NCBI GenBank assembly: GCA_011037195.1
Contig: JAAEAF010003434.1
Span: 1 to 64,000 of the forward strand
Length of the DNA: 64,000 nucleotides
Direction: 5' to 3'
DNA from: Triatoma infestans
Taxonomy: Eukaryota; Arthropoda; Insecta; Hemiptera; Reduviidae
In this document: piece by piece, positions 20,735 through 31,745 of the stretch
How positions within the stretch are numbered: the first letter of the stretch is position 1
How the letters are laid out: each line of letters begins with the position of its first letter
The notes under the pieces: model-generated
What the model saw: the letters and a program-made list of their open reading frames with translations, nothing else
Databases searched by the model: none
Told to the model about the DNA's origin: nothing
Position numbers and translations under genes: made by a program

Positions 20735-20965
20735 TGTGGTTGGTTCCGCAGAGCTGGAAAGCATCAGAGACATTTTCCGTGGTAGCCTGCTGCATTTTGT
20801 GGTCATCGACCGGTTTCGGGTCACACTAAGAGTGTGAAACTAAGTCTGCTCTGTGCAAGTCTGTGTTGTCACACTGTCTGAAAAACGCATCCTGAAGATG
20901 GGCGAACGCCCGAAACCGGTCGATGACCACAAAATGAAGCAGGCTACCATGGAAAATGTCTCTGA
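20735..20965. mobile_element. Foldback-like element with hammerhead motif, copy 2
   Basis: It is 231 bases between perfect 12-base duplications TTATTTGTGATT (20723-20734 and 20966-20977). It opens TGTGGTTGGTTCCGCAGAGC and closes GGAAAATGTCTCTGA. The left part (GAGACATTTTCCGTGGTAGC, GTGGTCATCGACCGGTTTCG) is the reverse complement of the right part, which carries the hammerhead motif. The left copy of the motif is cut short before its core. This copy defines the ends of the family best. Confidence 0.8.
20887..20926 (+). ncRNA. Hammerhead-ribozyme-like motif (type I), copy 2
   Basis: Stem I GCATC (20887-20891) pairs with GATG (20922-20925). Core CTGAAGA is at 20892-20898, stem II GGGC-GAAC-GCCC at 20900-20911 and GAAA at 20912-20915. 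Short stem III is ACC/GGT, and the cleavage triplet GTC ends at 20921. This is the best-paired of the three copies. Stem III has no loop bases, so cleavage would be expected only as a dimer or very weakly. Confidence 0.7.
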
Positions 20966-21059
20966 TTATTTGTGATTGTTCATAATTCTTGGTGCTGTCT
21001 TCTGGACTACAATATGATCGATCATTCGACTTCTACCTAGTTGGGTATATATATATATA

Positions 21060-21270
21060 TAACCTTATGGGCAACAGCACATGAAGGACCAAGGCTTACC
21101 AGACGACTATTTGAATAGGGGGCGTGTGGTAAGCTGCCTAGGGCGCTACTAACTACAGCTTCCCACTTTTCATCACGATGCTGGGTTAACACCGACTTTG
21201 TCTTCACTCGAATCGAACCCTGAATTCTCGCATGAAAGGCAGGTGGCTAGCCACTAGACCAACGAGTGTA
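21060..21270 (-). mobile_element. tRNA-derived SINE, minus strand (family 3)
   Basis: On the minus strand it begins with a tRNA-like head: box A TTGGTCTAGTGGCTAGC (21246-21261) and box B GGGTTCGATTCG (21219-21230), spaced as in a tRNA gene. About 150 bases of unrelated body follow, ending beside a TATATA tract. The head does not close into a full tRNA with acceptor stem and CCA site, so it is a SINE and not a tRNA gene. Confidence 0.7.
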
Positions 21271-21761
21271 AATTTATGTTAGGACAAATGAAAAAAATTG
21301 CAATTCAAGAGAAAATTATTGCCAATTTGATTATTGTTTGAACTGCACTAAGAGGACTATCTTTCACAACTTTCATTCCAGTCTCGCTTGCACTCGTCAG
21401 GACAAACCTGGGCTAGAGTGTGTAAAAGTTTCCCTTTACTCATAAAAATAACTGTTTGATCGTAATTTGATTTTTGTTGTTGTTGTTTTTTCAAGCCACT
21501 TTTACTTTAAATACTTTCACTTCTAAAAAATATTATATTTCCAGTCCACCTTATTAAATAGAAACTCTCTTGACAAAAACTCACTTTACTTCACGAGTTG
21601 CAATTTTCACAAATTTCAATTGACAACTTGGAAATTTGAAAATAAATTTAATTATTCTTAACATTATTTAGATCATACAGCGATATTATATGGTTAAATT
21701 TAATTCTTTCTAGCACAGTATAAAGTTATATGAAGTTTCTTTAAAAAGGTCTTATAGAGTG
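21271..21761. other. Gap, no gene seen
   Basis: AT-rich sequence without recognised features. TGTTGTTGTT near 21475 is a short simple repeat. Confidence 0.5.
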
Positions 21762-22030
21762 GTTTAAGGAGACACCTCTACGTAATGGGGCACATTGTAG
21801 AGTTTGTGAGATAGAGGGAGGAACACCCATACATCTCATGACAGGTTGTTTTGGGTTGTGAGGAAATTTGATTCAGGACTTTTGGTCCGAACAGGATATC
21901 TACGGAAGAGCATAATAGGCTATTTTCGTTTAAGGTTATGACCCGATTTTTCGCACTGCGGTGAACCTTAAATGGGTTAGAGCCGGGCCTGGATTTTTCT
22001 TCTATTCCCGGTTTGTTGTTGTTGTTTTTT
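21762..22030 (+). mobile_element. LINE family X, 3' fragment
   Basis: It matches 36550-36820 of the larger family X copy: GTGGTTTAAGGAGACA, GTTTGTGAGATAGAGG, TGACAGGTTGTTTTGGGT, GGTTATGACCCGATTTTT and CCGGTTTGTTGTTGTTG. It begins and ends within the family sequence, so it is truncated on both sides. Confidence 0.8.
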
Positions 22031-23229
22031 TAAAGTAATTTATAAAGCATATCATCATCTCAGGAATAAATTTGGGAGATAAAAGATGCTTTAAAAAGTA
22101 GGGTAATCGTAATATTTCGGAGGATAAAAGTATACCATTTAAAGGAAATATTTAGAAGTGCGAAAAAGTATATTTATAGAAATAAGTATAGTAAGTGAAC
22201 ACCAATATCACCAAGCAACGTTCTATGAATCCTTAACTAAACTTGAAATGGCGGTTTATAGTGTGGCCTATTTTGGAAGTTTGTAGAGGGAGTGGACCAT
22301 AAAATGTGCTTTGAATGTCGACTTGTGGCTAATTTAGGTATTATAATGTTTGTAGCCAGAATGTAAAGCCTTCTGTAAACTGTATATTATGTAAAATTGT
22401 TAATGACATTTGATGGTGATTCAGTGTTTGCGAAGTAGTGGGTACATATTATCGCCAAACTCAGTAGGTCCCTAAGTATTGTGTGAGTAATGAGGGTGAT
22501 GGTGTAGGTGAAATGTTAGAGCACATGTTGTTCATGTTGTTGAGCTGAGATATCCATCCTCATGGATGGACTATCTGAAGAAGTGGCTAGTTCATTCCCC
22601 CAACTTTTCCATCAATACTTTTTTCATTTTTATGGAATATTTCACAATAATTTCTGCATTGTGAGCTAACTCTGGAATATTGAGCTAATTAATTTTATTC
22701 ATTGTGCCAACGACGATATGCTTCACAGACAGTTACGTGTACTGTTGACCAATGTATGATGAATAATGTACATAATAGAGCCTACAAATATATTGGAATC
22801 TTAACATTGTGCGGACATAACTGCCTAATTTATATACGCTCTATCATATATTATCTCTCTTTCTCTCATACATACTACGCGCACACACACACACACACAC
22901 ACACAAAGTGCGAGAGAGTGAAAAACAGAGTGTTCAAGCTCCAAATGATCTAAATTTCTTTAATGTTGTTAAAAATCGATAATATTTTAATTCACAAATA
23001 TACGTAATATAGCCTTGTTTGAATGTGGGCTAAAACTATATTGAAGATATTTTTTTTTTTTTGCACAATTTATATCAGAAAATTAGTAGATATTGGGTAA
23101 TATTGGATTAGGAGAGGCTCTGAAAATGTTTAAATTTTTCTATTAAAAGTGATATGTATTTATGTATGTAGATAGTATGCGCAGTTTAAGGAATATCGTT
23201 TGTGATATTTTCGAGAATAATCGCAAAAA
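22031..23229. other. Gap with CA repeat
   Basis: A (CA)n tract lies at 22879-22905. Nothing else is recognised; the 83-codon frame over the tract is not a gene. Confidence 0.55.
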
Positions 23230-23465
23230 ACTGAAGAAAAAAAACAGTAAAATCCCACTTCCGGTTGATGATTTAATCACAAACTTCATTTGCGAAACTG
23301 GTATGTAAACGAAATATCAAATTTGAGTTTCCTGTAATTTTTCATATAAACTCACACACACACACACACACAAAGACATAGATATGCACAGAGTATTCGT
23401 GACTTCAAAAAAAATTACTTTTCTGGTGAATATTCATTTTCGAAATGTAAGTCGGTGGTTTCATC
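23230..23465 (-). repeat. 1 kb repeat family, diverged fragment I
   Basis: Inverted fragment with CCCACTTCCGGTTGATGA, TAAACGAAATATCAAATTTG, a CACACA run and GGTGAATATTCATTTTCG. It corresponds to the first quarter of the element. Confidence 0.6.
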
Positions 23466-24365
23466 GTGACCACATTGAAATGAGCCGCCTATTGATGATT
23501 CCTTTGGCTATCTCACTAGAGAGTGAACAATTTCTAATTTAATTAATTAATTACATATCAACAAGTGTAAATAGGTTTTAGTTCAAATAACCGCACTGTA
23601 TTCATTGAAATTATAAAAATAGATAATCATTAAATTCTTCCCATCCATTTTAATAATAATAATAATAATAATAAACTTTACTAATTAAATTAACTGTTTT
23701 CAAAAACAAGTAAATCAATACAGCAAAATTAATTTAAAATCAAATACAAATGTTTAAATTTGTAATATTGTTTTGATATGTAATTTAGGATACTGCCTTC
23801 AGGTTTGGAAAGTTTATAAATAACTTTTACATACAAAATTTATATCTTCCCAAAAATAGTAAATACTTTTTTAATGAGATGCTAATATTATTTTATTTTC
23901 ATTTTTTTAAATAATATTTTTGTTAGATTTTTTTTTTTTTTTTAATCTGGACCCAATTATCAAAATGGAAGACATTTTCACTAGATATTTTTACTTTCTC
24001 TACTTAGTTTTAATGGTAGTATTTATTACATTTGCTTTACTTTCTTTATTCTTTATTGTCATAAAAGAAAGTATTCATACAGTAGTGAGAATATGAAAGT
24101 GAATTCAAACTGGAAACAAATCATATATAAGATTCTGGAATTCGAAATTATATGTACGTATTTTTTTTAGTCTCTTACTCCTTGTGTGTATCTGTTTGTC
24201 TGTGTTCCATGTATATAAAAAAAATATCTTAAAAACGAAAAATAGCAATACAGTTAAATTTTCTATTCCCTTTTTACATAAACCATGAAAGTTTCGGGCA
24301 AAATGCAGTATGACATTTTCTGTAGGTTTTTCACAATATTCTTCGATAACAGCTTCCAATGATAT
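23466..24365. other. AT-rich gap
   Basis: An (ATA)n run lies at 23650-23674. Poly-T lies near 23930. No gene is recognised. Confidence 0.5.
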
Positions 24366-24378
24366 TAAACATCTACAC

Positions 24379-25497
24379 CACAAGCGGACGCGAGGGCTAG
24401 CGCGTACAGACTAATGAACAATGGTCAGTGGAAGCAAAGAAGCTCCCTATCACTTGGACGTTTTCAGAAGGTTGTCCCTGGCCCTATCTTTAAGATGGCT
24501 GGGGAGGAGTGCTGTCCAGCATTCCACTTTGAGCTCCCCTTCCATATTATATTAACGTCACGATCGGATGGGAAAAACGGGCCAAACTGGGGGATGCTGG
24601 TTCACGGATGGGTCTAAAATGGCCTGCGGAACTGGAACCGGAATATATAGAGTTAAGCCGGATGTACGCATTGCGAGGTCTCTCGGTGGATACTCCACGT
24701 TTTCCAGGTTGAAGTTTATGCAATAAAGATCTATGCTGAGGAGAATTTGCGTATGGGCTCTAGGAATAGAGATATATGCATCTTTTCGGACAGCCAGGCT
24801 GCGCTGAATGCACTTCGGGCATTTAGAATTACGTCTTCTCTGATTAGGGACTGTAGAGACTCCCTGGAGGTATTATCCCGGCACAACAAAGTCGCTGTAG
24901 TAGGGTGCCGAAGCATAAAGGGATTAAAGGTAACGAAATACCGACCAAACTGGGCCAGGGATGAGCGAAATACTCCCTTCTGTGGGCCGGAACCTGTTCT
25001 GGGAATAGCCAAAAGCAAGGCGAGGGGGAGGGCGTCTCTGAGAGAATGGACTCGGAGGAGCATAATTGTCACTGGAGGCTAAGTACTGGAGCAAAACACG
25101 GCAAAATGGTTATGCCAGAGCTGTGTAGAAGAAGAACCAGAGAGTCCCTGGGTCTAAGCAGGTATCAGATTTCTCTGATAACGGGCCTGTTTACTGGGCA
25201 TAGTAGGTTCAAGAAACATCTGCACAAGGTGGGATTGGTGGATTTAGAGCCCTTGTGCAGGAGGAGGAGGAGACGGCCTCCCACCTGCTGTTTGATTGCA
25301 TTGCAATCGGCAGATTGCGGTACGAGATCTTTGACACGTTGAGACCGGAGGAAATCGTACTCCAAGAAGGTGGGGAAGGTTCTGGACCTCATGAAGAGGG
25401 GCGGCTTCCTCTACTAGGTTTCGAGGAGTTGGCAGAATAAGCCTCAATGGGAGTGCCTGGGTTTGAGTCCCCCCCTGCATCATTCTAATTCTAATTC
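24379..25497 (+). mobile_element. 5'-truncated LINE (family Y) with RNase H domain
   Basis: The insertion is bounded by TAAACATCTACAC (24366-24378) and TAAACATCTATAC (25498-25510). Frames change several times. RNase H motifs read WFTDGSKMACGTGTGIY near 24600, then FQVEVYAIKIYAEENL and ICIFSDSQAALNALRAF. A diverged WxPGHxG region and FCGPEP follow, and a C-terminal zinc-knuckle-like LTGHSRFKKHLH ... ASHLLFDC. The element ends in the tail ATTCTAATTCTAATTC. The reverse transcriptase is absent, which is usual for 5' truncation during target-primed integration. The RNase H places it in the R1/I/LOA group of LINEs. Confidence 0.85.
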
Positions 25498-25504
25498 TAA
25501 ACAT

Positions 25505-25505
25505 C

Positions 25506-25543
<38 letters not shown>
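25505..25543 (+). repeat. (CA)n microsatellite
   Basis: A CA run follows directly on the 3' target duplication of the LINE, so the LINE integrated at the edge of this tract. Confidence 0.95.
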
Positions 25544-25545
<2 letters not shown>

Positions 25546-25990
25546 AGTATCAATCACTTTTACTGAAAAGAAATAGAACATTTACTCACTCGAGTTTGGA
25601 ATTGTAAAAAATACTTCGCTCACGAATTGAGTATTAGATTTTTTTCTGTAATCGTATTGAGTTGGTTCTTAATTTATATCAACCAAAAAAAAAAAAAAAA
25701 AAAATGTGGAAAGTTGCAAATACTGAGAATGTATTTTTTTAATTAAAGCCAAATATACTCCCTCTCTCTGCAAACTGTTCCGTTTGATATAACCCTCAAA
25801 TCCACGTATCTGGGTTTTGTTTTGGTCTTGTTTTCGCGTATTGCCGGTAGATGTCGGATTAATTAGAGTTTAATACACTTTTACACACTAGTGAGAGAAG
25901 TAGTGTAACACACTTGTGAGAAAAAGTTGAACTTTCTTTACTAGTAATAATAATAGTCTTTATTAAGTTTTAAAACATTTTTACAACATA
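25544..25990. other. Gap, no gene seen
   Basis: A poly-A run lies at 25685-25703. CCCTCTCTCTGCAAACT near 25761 recurs near 12740 and may mark an old repeat end. Nothing more is visible. Confidence 0.5.
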
Positions 25991-26993
25991 AAAAATCTGG
26001 TGTGAAACACTCACACAACTTTCTCTTACTCCTGTTCTCAAAATTATAATTGACAAATGTTATAGTTTGTGTACCAAATATAACGAAATTCGTCGAAAAC
26101 TGAAAAAGCTGTTCAGTATAAGCGCACTTCCGGCTTACAATTTTCTTAAAACTTGGAATTTTGGCCATCTGTTTATTTCTAATTAACTTTTGTTTGGATG
26201 ATAGAATTGTATAATCAACTATGATACCACTTTAGGGTAAGCTGCAACCCCACCCCTCCCACTAAAACTGCCCTTACATGAATTTTTCCAGAGAAATGTC
26301 AAATAAAATATGTAGATCTTTGCATTTTTATTTTGTATACGAAGTTTCAAGAAAATCGTCGGAGCCATTTTTGCGAAAATCGCGAAAAAATGAAAGAATC
26401 ATTTAGTAAAGTGTCCAAACAAACGCACTTCCGGTTATCTGATTTTTTTCAAACTCGGAATTTCAACAACATATTTAATTCTAATTAACATTATTTAGAT
26501 GACAGAATTGTCTAATAAACTGAAATAGCAGTTAAGATGAAAACCTAACCCCACCCCTCTCCCGGAAGTACTCCCGGAAGACTGAATTTTTCTGTAGAAA
26601 TGTTTCAAATAAAAGTTGTAGCTCTTTGTATGTGTAGTTGATATACCAAGTTTAAAGAAAATATTTGGAGCCATTTTTGAGAAAATTGCAAAAACGTAAA
26701 AAAACAACTAGTAAAGTGGTACTTCCGGTTGAGGAATATTGACAGATAACGCACCGTCAGATCCCATGGTGATACCTAAACGTAATATCAAGTTTGAACT
26801 TCTACGATTTTTCGTTTTGAGCTATGCTGTACATACTACATACAACATACACACACACACACACACAGACCATTTGCTAAAAACCACTTTTTTGGACTCA
26901 GGGGACCTCAAAACGGATATTTCCGGTGAAAACTCGATATCGAAAATTTGACACGATTACAATACTTCCTCTTACTAGGAGTAAGAGAAAGTA
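25991..26993 (-). repeat. 1 kb repeat family, copy B
   Basis: Inverted full-length copy. It runs from CTGGTGTGAAACACTCAC and ACTTTCTCTTACTCC at its left to ACTTCCTCTTACTAGGAGTA and AGAGAAAGT at its right. It shows the two internal tandem subunits, each with ACCCCACCCCTC and GGAATTTC or GGAATTTT blocks and an ACTTCCGG. Confidence 0.9.
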
Positions 26994-27529
26994 AAAAATA
27001 ATTTACTTCCTTAATTAAACGTAAATAAAAAAAAAAATTTGTTAAAGTATTATTTATTGCTTATAGTTAACACATTATACTTTCAATAAATTACAATATC
27101 AGAATTATAATATAGTGTGTATTATACATAATATTTCAAATAAGAAAATAATAACAAGAGTAATAATAATAAATATTATATAAAGAAATAAAAATTAAAT
27201 CATAATAATGATAATAGTAATAAAATTAATAAATGTTATTAATAGTAATATTATTAATAATAAAAGAATAAATAAATACAACTATATAAAACGAATGAAA
27301 TAAAAGAAATTCCCAAATAAAAATAAAATAAAATATTGACAGCTCTTTGTCTAAATAATCTAGAAAAGTACAGTTAAAATATAATATAAAATAATACTAA
27401 CTATTCTGATAAAATAAATGAAATTCAGCACCTGCTTAAAATAATGACAAAAAAAAGAAAAGTTGAAGACAATAAATTACCCAATAGATATTAAAACAAA
27501 CATATATCTGACTTAATCTAATAGTACTA
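26994..27529. other. AT-rich gap
   Basis: Degenerate A/T sequence made mostly of AATAATA-like repeats. No gene is recognised. Confidence 0.6.
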
Positions 27530-28957
27530 AAGAGTTTCGGAGTTTTAAACTATTTACTGTATATAGATAAATATTTTTTAATTTTGAATAGGAGTCGATA
27601 TTTAGTAAATTCTCCAATTGAACCTGAGGAGGTAGTATAGGATTAATATAATTTTGTAAAAATTTTGTCCTAAAGTGATTTAATAAATGACATGATGCGA
27701 GAAAATGTGATATATTATCCTTATCCAGAAAACATAATGGGCAATAATCTTCAGGGGAAAACTTATAATTTATACCTTTAGCTAATATTCTGGGGTGTTT
27801 TTTGAAATTAGTCTCATCTGGCTGGCGACTCTGACCATGTCAATATGCATTTTGTATCGAATATAGCCTTCACCCAATCCAAGAGAACTGATATTCTGAA
27901 GTGTAAGTTAAAACTGGATTGTACAGCTAGTTCGATATCTTTGCTCAATAAATGGTTATTAAATTTCTGCAGGATGTCACCATACTTAAGTGAGAGCAAT
28001 TCTCCATCCTGGAGGTCCTAAACATCCTGTCCCCCAATTACAAATAACAAATCTCTCAATCTAGATACCCAATTAAACGAGATATTCTTATTATTAATAT
28101 TCTTTTCTAAAGAATCATAACAGATACGCGGCAATCTTTCAGCAGACTTGGAGAGAATTTTTAATCCATAGTCTCGGTCAAATGAAAATGATAAAAAACA
28201 AAACAAAAAATGAAACTTTTTCATGAAATAATAAACTAACTAATTTACTAATAAACTAATTACATATTAACATAATTTACTAATATCTTCCAATTTGTTG
28301 GATTTTCTATAGACTTTGAAATAATAAAATGATTTATTCCTTGTTAAATTACATTTTTTATCATACTTGATTGGCCGATAACTCGCCTTAGCATTTTTAT
28401 TATAGTTTGCAGCGTTCATAATTGTTTCCGTTATAAAACTTACACTACTCTCTTCATTATCAGTGATATAATTTATATGGATTATAAGTTTTTCTAATTT
28501 CTGTTTATAAATATAAACATGCTGTTTTACCTAATTCATTTTAGGGAGGAAGGGAAAAACTAATTGATCGTTCGCTATATTCATTAAAGTGAAAGAAGTA
28601 ATATTGGCATAAGATCGGAATAGATTTGTGCATCAACTTTGAAGTTAACTACATAAGGAAGTAGGTCTAAATTCAAACATGCTAAATCTATTCCGAACTA
28701 CCAGCTGCACCTATATACATAAATTCACCGTCCTTATCATTTCCAATTCTTCTATTAAGTATTATGAAATCAACATTATCAACCAATTCTAAGATCTTTT
28801 TTCCGTTAGAATTTACTGCAGCATCTTTAGAATTTCGGTTTAAGAAATTCAATCTTAACATCAGAACTAATATACTTAGATGATAAATGTTGTAAAGAAC
28901 CGGTGGTACATATACTTTCTTTACTAAATTTAGTATAATAATCGTCACATTATTCAA
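27530..28957 (-). mobile_element. LINE remnant lacking its reverse transcriptase
   Basis: Read on the minus strand, 28957-28690 gives an endonuclease part (LNRNSKDAAVNSNGKKILEL, FIILNRRIGNDKDGEFMYIG) that parallels residues about 140-190 of the intact LINE at 54-58 kb. Bases 28540-28270 give a linker with SYRPIKYDKKCNLTRNKSF. Bases 28224-27530 give the C-terminal region, including CPLCFLDKDNISHFLASCHL, a C-x2-C ... H-x4-C zinc knuckle. The whole reverse transcriptase is missing between linker and C-terminus. It is a distant relative of the intact element, not a recent copy. Confidence 0.75.
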
Positions 28958-29389
28958 CGATTCAATGACTGAATTTTATTCACTTTTCATGAAAAAAATG
29001 AATCTGAATTCTAAATGAATGAATAGATCTAAACGATATATATATTTTTCTCTTAAAAGCAAGTAAGAGAAAGATAAAATTGCGTCGATCAATTGACGTA
29101 AAAGTCTTTTCCTGCCAAACTATTTTTGAAGCCAACCAAGAAAGGTCTTTAGGCAAAGTACAATCTCTACGCTCTCCTGGAAGGAATGCTGTAGGGCAAA
29201 GGCGGTACAAGATTTTACTATTATTATACTGTACCAAGTATAGTAAGGAAGTTGTCTATTCTATGGTTAGGAGAAGTCCCCTTTCCTTAACAGATGCATT
29301 TCTCCCTAAGCAGTTCTGGTCCCATACTCCTATTTCTCTCTCTCTACAATCCCTCTTACAATTTGTATAATCCGGTTTCAGAAATCGCA
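28958..29389. other. Gap with protein-like but unidentified frames
   Basis: The 96-codon plus frame at 29080-29370 and the 85-codon minus frame at 28980-29237 overlap. Neither has a recognisable domain. The stretch lies between LINE remnants and is probably more of the same debris. Confidence 0.4.
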
Positions 29390-29640
29390 AATAAAAATCA
29401 ACCTAAATAAATCACAGCCCAATAGTCTTTACATATAAACGAAAAACTCTCGCACTTGGAACTTATATAAGGCAACTACGTTCCCAGGAAATCATAGGCC
29501 AGTACCTTGGGCTATACATAGATAAGTGACTTACCTTGAACGGCTACTTGTGTCTTAAGCTACCGTTTTTACATAAGAGATACAAAACTCTTAACCTGAT
29601 TATTTGTCCAACAATGCAGAATAAAGGCCAACTGTATCTG
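29390..29640 (+). mobile_element. LINE reverse-transcriptase fragment (jockey-like)
   Basis: The plus strand reads KINLNKSQ, IVFTYKRKTLALGTYIR and IIGQYLGLYIDK, with LTLNGYL following a stop. This is the conserved palm-thumb segment of jockey/I-type LINEs (NxxKS ... FTxKR ... YLGLxLDxxLTW). Frames change and stops are present. Confidence 0.6.
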
Positions 29641-29779
29641 ACATTACCTCTGCATGTTGAATAACATTATAATATTGATAGTAATTTAATGGACGGCTTG
29701 TTAGATAGGAATGCTTTCTTTTAAATTTATAAAGAATAATCGTTTGATTTATATTCTACCATTCTTTACTAGAGAATTA

Positions 29780-29906
29780 TAATTTATTTTTTTTATTCAA
29801 AATATAATAAAAATTAGAAGGAGTTTATTTAATTATAGAGGAGACTGTGACGAAGATAGTTATGTTTGTTCTTTATGTAATTTTGGAGAAGCAGAAGACA
29901 TTTTCT
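29780..29906 (+). mobile_element. LINE zinc-knuckle fragment
   Basis: The plus strand reads SLFNYRGDCDEDSYVCSLCN and FGEAEDIF. It parallels the C-terminal CSLCNFRVREDIFHF of the intact LINE at 54 kb. It stops abruptly at a hairpin. Confidence 0.65.
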
Positions 29907-29952
29907 AGTATATAATTAGCATAGTAATAATTATATAATAGAAAATGTCTTC
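29894..29952. repeat. Long perfect-like hairpin
   Basis: GAAGACATTTTCT (29894-29906) is exactly complementary to AGAAAATGTCTTC (29940-29952). The inner bases pair too (12 of 13), giving a stem of about 26 bp around a 7-base loop. The left strand is the end of the LINE fragment, so the sequence turns back on itself there. Confidence 0.85.
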
Positions 29953-29954
29953 TA

Positions 29955-30399
29955 TATATAATACAATACATGTGAGTATATCCTATATATATGCTGTGTA
30001 TGTCCCACGATGAAAGAGTTTACAATAGCATGTTTTGGAATAAAGAAACTGGATAAAATGGCATTTATTTGTTACATGAAACGGAAATAGAGAAGTTTAC
30101 TAATTAAGAAATTCAATTTTTATTTTATAATTTTTGTGCTGGAAATTTTTAATTATATTTAATTTTTGAAAACTATTATTTTTTCCCCCTTTTAATAAAA
30201 AAATATTTAATACAAATCATGTAAAATGTGTAATAAATAAGGAGTCAGCTTCTACAGACGGATTTTTATCTGTGCATGTCGTGCAGAAAGTTTTGTAATC
30301 TATGTTTTTATATTTCCAAATAAAGCACATTATTCTTATATCTATTTATTCTATACCTTATGCGATAAAGTAACTAAAACTGAATCAAGTGATGCATAT
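29955..30399. other. AT-rich gap
   Basis: No gene or repeat is recognised. Confidence 0.5.
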
Positions 30400-31745
30400 G
30401 GTCATAGATGAATGGCTGAACATGGGTTGTCGCTGAACAAAAAAGAGAATTCCCACGAATCTCATGACGCGTTGTAGAGGAAGCTGTGAGCTTTAGAGAT
30501 ACCGCGAGATATTTGGGAGTAATAATCGGCAATAAGTTGAGCTTTATCAAGCAAATCCAGTATGCCGGAAGGAACTACTGTACGGAGCCGTGTTTCTGCC
30601 GTGTAGGTCCCGGCTTTAGAATAGGCCTACGGTATTCCCTGCCTGTCGTAGGAGGTGACTACAAGGGAGACTTTGCACAGGAATTGACGTGATAAACGAT
30701 CACAGAATTGACTGTGATAAAACATGCTCTAATCCAATGTGCGGATATTAAAAATCTAGAAATATCTCAGAACTGCATACTTCTAGAAACAGAAAAGGCG
30801 TTGGTCTGTGGCGCCTCCATCGCCCACCCTCCGGGGTGCAATCAGCCTCTGGCTCTCCAGGTTGGGGATTCCCTGTCCCAACCCATCCTGATCCTTTCCC
30901 CTTGCAAGGTTGCCTGTAAGTATCCTGGGTTACTGACACCCCTGTTCTTCAGGCAATGGACAGGAATTAGTAGATGGACCGGCACATCCATCGGGCGTGC
31001 GATCAGTCACGCTAGCTCGTTAGAGTTGAAACACTGAACTACGGGCGCAAGCTACTATCCGAGCCAATTGCTTGCAATTGAGGTAGGATTCGTAGTGGTC
31101 GTGGTTTAAACAGCAGCTCCAAGGACTGCAGTCACGAGTTGAGCGGGAGGAGACTCGCTATATAAAATGGAACCCCGGAACCAGCCCGTAAGTTGGTAGC
31201 GCATTTGCTGGGTGTGCGCGGTTTACCAGAGCCTGTTAGAGTTTGCCTTCTCTAGCTTCTGGGAGTGAAGTGTGATCTTCGTGTGATCACTTTGCGCGCT
31301 GGTTGAGCGTATCTCAACCTGCCCTTAAATGGGTCAAGCGGGGGCGTGCTCGGATGGGCACCTCTGCCAGCGGGAGGCCTTGCACATAGCCACCCACTGG
31401 TGGTGACAGCCTTCTCTTGTTAAACGATCCCGTTGCTTACAACGGGGGACCGGTAAACCCGAGAGGGTAGGCACGGTCTAAAAAGATCCCCCGAAGTACT
31501 GAAGGAAACAGGGTTGTCGGGGAAGAATGTACGGAGCCGGTTAATGGGAACCATGGCCAGTTAGCGGGCCCACAGGCCAGTAAGCGTTGAGTATTAAGTA
31601 ATAGAGATGCCCTCAATAAGAAGACGTACAGGAAAAGAATAGCCAAGGTTCAGAGGCTGGGTGCATTGAGGATTGCCGCTGCATACCGCACTGTTCCGAA
31701 CATTGCAATCATGGTTATTGCCGGAGTGATCCCCACTGGACCCTT
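30400..31745 (+). mobile_element. R1-like LINE reverse-transcriptase fragment, split by an insertion
   Basis: Before the insertion the plus strand reads MVIDEWLNMGC and FRDTARYLGVIIGNKLSFIK. After it, pieces in shifting frames give GPQASKR, KKTYRKRIAKVQRLGALR, IAAAYRTVPNIA and VIAGVIPTG. These are the thumb and connection motifs of R1-type LINEs (KxQRxxALRxxxAYRTxSxxA, GxxP). The two parts join sensibly if 30591-31527 plus one copy of the duplicated target is removed. The 5' and 3' ends of the LINE are missing. Confidence 0.75.
30591..31527. mobile_element. 937 bp GC-rich insertion with 12-base target duplication
   Basis: TGTACGGAGCCG stands at 30579-30590 and 31528-31539. The insert is far richer in GC than its surroundings. 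It holds CTACGGTATTCCCTGCCTGT and CGTAGGAGGTGACTACAAGG near its left end, a style of sequence I associate with insect LINE 5' regions, without certainty. No long frame or poly-A tail is seen. It may be a non-autonomous element or the 5' UTR of another LINE. A 109-codon frame at 30708-31037 has no known domain. Confidence 0.65.

Noticed and set aside
22702..22953. 83-codon frame ending in Thr-His repeats
   Set aside because: The frame depends on the CA microsatellite.
24731..25072. 113-codon minus frame
   Set aside because: Antisense to the family Y RNase H region, whose motifs are on the plus strand.
30708..31037. 109-codon frame in the GC-rich insertion
   Set aside because: Composition alone keeps it open; no recognisable motif.
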